A stretch of DNA of 64,000 nt, taken from the NCBI GenBank assembly GCA_022818135.1, contig JAFMSR010000019.1, positions 2,386,085-2,450,084 on the forward strand, written 5' to 3'. The position numbers and the translations under genes were made by a program. Shown piece after piece: positions 60,021 through 64,000 of this stretch (within the stretch, counting starts at the first letter, position 1; each line of letters begins with the position of its first letter). Below the pieces are notes generated by a model. That model did not search any database, was not told the origin of the DNA, and saw only the letters and a list, made by a program, of their open reading frames with translations. This stretch comes from Saxidomus purpurata. Its lineage: Eukaryota > Mollusca > Bivalvia > Venerida > Veneridae.

Positions 60021-61034
60021 AATTGTAATATTTTCGTCAGTCGGTCTAATAAAACAGCATGTTTGTAAATACATATTTGTATTGCAAGTCAGTCTGATAA
60101 AAGAGCATAGTTTGGAAATATGAATAAGTCTCCATTCCTGCAAAAACTATAATGGATTTAGTCTATTTAGTGTTTTACAGTATGTTTTACAGTATACCTA
60201 AGTATACCTAAGTATGTTTTCATAGAGAAAGTAAACAAATATAGATAATATTTATAATTATTATAATAATTTTCAGTTAATTTTCAGTTAAATCAAATTG
60301 AACAGACACTTTAGAAGATATCAACTATTTGTTCGTGCATCTTTCCAATTAACGTTAAGAGAAACTGAACAAAAAAAGGTGAAGTGCATTTTGATTTTTT
60401 ATCTTTTCAAACATGTTACACTGAGTTAAGCTGATTTAAAACAGACAAGATTGTACTATAGCTTCATTTTCAGGTTCATCACTTATAGACTATTTTCATT
60501 TTGTTTTAATTGTGTCTTTTCCTGTGACAGCACTTGGGTGTGACAGCACTTGCGTGTTGATTACATTTTACGAGCATGATATTGAAGTGCCGAGCGTTTC
60601 AGCTGAGAACATATTTGAGACACCATGACATCTTTGCAAGGAGTGTGCAATATAGTGTGTGTATATTTTCTTCAATACATGCTTCACTCAAATTATCTTA
60701 TAAGACTCCTTATTTTTAGTTAGATTTTTTAACTAGTTCTTTGTACAAAGGGTTATAAAATGTACGTAGACTTTCGTCATAGCTATTTTACTGTTCATTC
60801 AATTTTATCCATATTTGAACAGAACAGAGTCAAATGTATTATAAATATATGTATTGAATTTCACTATGATATGAATATCGGTGTTAAAGTTATGCTTTAT
60901 TGAAAATGTACCTCTCCGCTAACCCGGAGCAGTCCGATGACGTTCGTTATATCGTCGTGTGAAAACGACGTTTAAAGTGGCTAGAAATGCTCAGGACTTT
61001 TCAAGCATTAGAAATCTTTGCGGACACACACCCG

Positions 61035-61170
61035 CGACATGATTTTTCAGCTGACCCTTCTTTCAGAAGTGTCCATACGGTGCCATAACTGACACCAGTT
61101 TCCTCTGACAGCTCCCTGATGGTGACGCGCGAATCCTCTGCAAAAATTGCTGCGATAAACGTAACCAACG
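61035..61170 (-). pseudogene. Mariner-type transposase N-terminal fragment, Z unit
   Basis: On the minus strand an open stretch reads AIFAEDSRVTIRELSEETG, then VSYGTVWTLLKEG. This is a helix-turn-helix typical of mariner/SETMAR-type DNA-binding domains. Only this domain is present. Confidence 0.65.
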
Positions 61171-63981
61171 TCGTCGTAATTACTGCCTTTCTTCATACCC
61201 GCTGATTCTCGTCTCTCTCTAAATAGTATGTGCAACTTGAAAACTAGGTTAAGGGATGCAAATTCGTTCATACTAGCTTGAGCAAGCGAATTAATTGTCT
61301 GTGTAGGCGTCATTCTAAGAATCAAACACAATTTGTTTTTATCGTCCGTGTTTCAGCACTTCCTGATGACGCCATTAAATTTGTTTTGTTGCCTAGCACG
61401 TTTGTCTGGAAAATAACTGCTGCTGATTTTGTGAAGCGGAACTGACGTCACAAAACACACCAATTTCTTATACTGGGGTCAACGTAGCACACGACAAAAA
61501 TGTCGTGGAATTCATGCATAAGGCTTCGAAATAATGGTAAAAACCTGTGATATATCGCAGGAAAATGACGTTATTTACGACGTGCTCCGCCCTTCTCTTA
61601 CAAAGAAGATTTAAGATGCTACATCTCGTTTGTGGATATATTAACCCAGTATTTTGGCAACTTATACATATTGAAGCATTGAACACGTACTGCAAAATTA
61701 CAGGATTACAGCCAAGCGTCTTAATGTTATGACGAAGGTCTACTTATTTTTGATCACCCCTCGCATTTTTATTATTTGCAAGAGAAATCAAAATCAAAAG
61801 TGGATCTTAACTATGCAATGATAGCTCTAGGAAATATATTATAGTAGTGTAGTAAATTACTAGTAATACAGTGTATAATGCTAGTATAAAGAAACACAAC
61901 AGCAAAACAAAGTTGCGGATTCTCTACTAAAACATCCATGGCTATCAGACATTCAGGACTGATGATACAGAAGGCTTTTATTCAGTTTGTTAACAAGACA
62001 GATAGTTGGTATTTTTGAATACCGCTTCTCATCGCGGTTGTCATCCATTCTCATACGTGCTGCTTGATGCAACATTGTCACGGATACAGCGGCTAGGACT
62101 ACTTTATTTAAGTACAGCTGACAATGTCGTGCCGAGTAATATTTGAAACAAATAACATAGTCTTAATGTACATTTGAAGCGCTTAACCTCGGCTATTGAG
62201 CTCGGGTCAACTAATATATAGTTCGTGTCAAGACTAAGTAATTGAAATACAACTGTACTTATTCCTACTTAGATAACAATTCTTTCTTAAAGATGATCAT
62301 GACCGGATTAATTTTTTCTGAGTACATGTAGTAAGCATTATAACATGTTTAAAGAAATTACTCCCTGACACGATTTGAGACCGTGAAAGCGTTTTTCTAT
62401 AACCTACTTACAGGGAAACAAATACTACATTGGGTAATTTTCACATGTCAAAAACATGTCAGTTTGATAGCCGACAAATACATTCACGAATTAAATTAAC
62501 TGTAAAATTATATTTCTCTACTTATCTTTGTGAAATTTTATATTTTGAAAAATAATTGACTTATTGAAATGGGTACATTTGTGTAATTCACGAGAATAAT
62601 TGAAAATGTCATCATCATTTATATAACGAAAAGTAGAATAAACGATTATGCTACAAGCTGTCGAAAATATTACTGTCATATATATTAATCCTGTGATAAT
62701 ATGCGGTCAAACATTGTTCATTGTCTAAAACACAACATTTTTATTTGGAGTTCTGCTACCACAAAAATGGCCTTTTTTATTTATATTGGGCAGCAGGATG
62801 ACAGATCGTTGTTTATCAGATAACAAACACCGATTTAAGGGATATTATTCCGTTTCTAACATGGCCAAGTGTCTCTTTTATTCGGCCGTTTACAATACGG
62901 GGTTTATATTAGATTGAATAATGACTTAATGTTTCATGTCATTCAAATAAAATCCTTTGTGAGAAAAGTTACATGAAATTTCTACTATGATCTAATAAGC
63001 GGACCTTTGTTAAAAAACTTTTGCCGTCGAGCTTTCAAAATCACGAGTTTGCCATCGAAACAGGGCTCCAAACAGTTATTTTTTATTATACATTTATTAT
63101 ATTCAAATTGCTTATCTCTCTCATTTATAATTTTCGATAGAGAAAATACACAGTTTAAGGTGAAATTCAATGTACTTTCAAAGCACGGAAACCTGTTCCA
63201 ATGTTGCTTTAATCGTAAAGTCTCACACATGTGTGTGTAAAGTCTTCATAAGTCATTCAAACATGTGAAATGCGTTTTTACGGTTGAATTATTTTGTTTT
63301 AAGTATTATCTTAAGTCAAGGTTGATATTGTTATTGTATATATGTATTCATTGCTTTGCAATACACGTTCTCTTCTATAACGTTCATAAATATTTACATA
63401 TCGTAAAGAACAATCAAGTTGTTTCAGTTGGATTGGCCTATATTTTCATGATCTTTTTCCACAAACGTTCAAAGCGATACTTCTTACAGTTGGTGCCAAA
63501 ATAAAAACTTGAAAAGAGTAAATGATATAATAATATTTCCATGTATTATTACGTAACCCTAAAAAGTTTGAGCTGTTTTACAATTTATGGGTAGATAACA
63601 ATTTCTTACAGCAGGTCTCTGTTTATTATTTGCGCTAAAATAGACATTTACGCTGTATGTTCTTCTTTGAAATATGGAGTGCCCCTTTAATTCACACCCC
63701 AATTCAAATAAAACAAGACACTTAAATCATAGCAAGCAAAAACATATTTGTTATCACATTTCCACACGTTTAAGTCGTTGTGGATTGACCGTGTACATTT
63801 TAAAACGCGTTTTATATCTTTCAGACCAGAAAGTTTACTGTTATAGCATTCGATTTAGAACCACATAATGTTGACGTATGAAATCGAAAACATTTGGACA
63901 GATGTAAGCTGAATCACACTTCTTGGCATCATACTGGTAGAAAAAAAATTATTATATGACTTTGTACTTCCATGCGGCTTT

Positions 63982-64000
63982 AGATAAAAGTACCCAAGAT
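63982..64000 (+). other. Start of the next tandem unit
   Basis: 'agataaaagtacccaagat' matches 33377-33395, which begins the ~454-bp leader of gene Y. This implies that another gene copy follows outside the window. Confidence 0.6.

Larger units (their letters stand above)
57170..63981. repeat. Downstream part of the Z tandem unit
   Basis: Collinear with 24732-31616 after gene X. It contains the Z 3' UTR and the same relics in the same order: bivalve repeat 58540-59030, 'tgtacggttttac' array 59440-60020, mariner HTH fragment 61040-61165. It ends in the uninterrupted version of the site where the Penelope-like element inserted after X. Confidence 0.85.

Overview
This is eukaryotic nuclear DNA, AT-rich and repeat-dense, with split genes (GT/AG introns) and no bacterial operons. 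The repeat content points to a mollusc, most likely a bivalve. The clues are dispersed repeats carrying the 'ggtcatctcgg...aaaagtaggtcac' and 'accccgggcgggg...ggacggacggac' motifs, tRNA-headed SINEs, minisatellite-rich mobile DNA, GT92-type glycosyltransferases and fibrinogen-related proteins. The species cannot be decided from the sequence. One 500-base run of N (22780-23279) is an assembly gap.

Layout. (1) 302-6188 and 40860-47122 are two copies of one ~6 kb repeat block in opposite orientation. Each carries two kinds of minisatellite and LINE relics. (2) 7286-19194 holds two two-exon, type II membrane glycosyltransferase family 92 (GT92) paralogues facing each other (gene A on +, gene B on -). 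About 6 kb of repeats and two SINEs of one family lie between them. (3) 19643-22779 holds a pogo/Tigger-like non-autonomous element and an 18-bp satellite, and then the gap. (4) 23302 to the window end is a tandem array of fibrinogen-related (FBG) genes, all on +: X (only its last two exons, beside the gap), Y (33831-40354) and Z (47513-57169). Each unit is a gene plus ~7 kb of downstream DNA. The last 19 bases match the start of the next unit, so a fourth copy probably begins just beyond the window.

The FBG genes are the main biological interest. Y and Z encode type II membrane proteins. Each has an N-terminal cytoplasmic tail rich in YxxL tyrosine motifs, a basic stop and one membrane span. 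In Z the ectodomain has sushi/CCP domains (three per exon, two alternative or tandem exons) followed by a C-terminal fibrinogen domain. Y has lost the CCP exon, and an unrelated 1.4 kb segment stands in its place. Every junction around the CCP exons is phase 1, so skipping, swapping or stacking them keeps the frame. This looks like a diversifying family of cell-surface recognition receptors (inference), similar in plan to FIBCD1 but with complement-control modules.

The tandem copies also act as before/after records of transposition. An 8-bp target duplication with a clean empty site is visible for a 987-bp fold-back element in Z. A Penelope-like RT insertion between X and Y has its empty site at the right end of the window. 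Mariner relics and a small palindromic element are shared by the paralogous introns.
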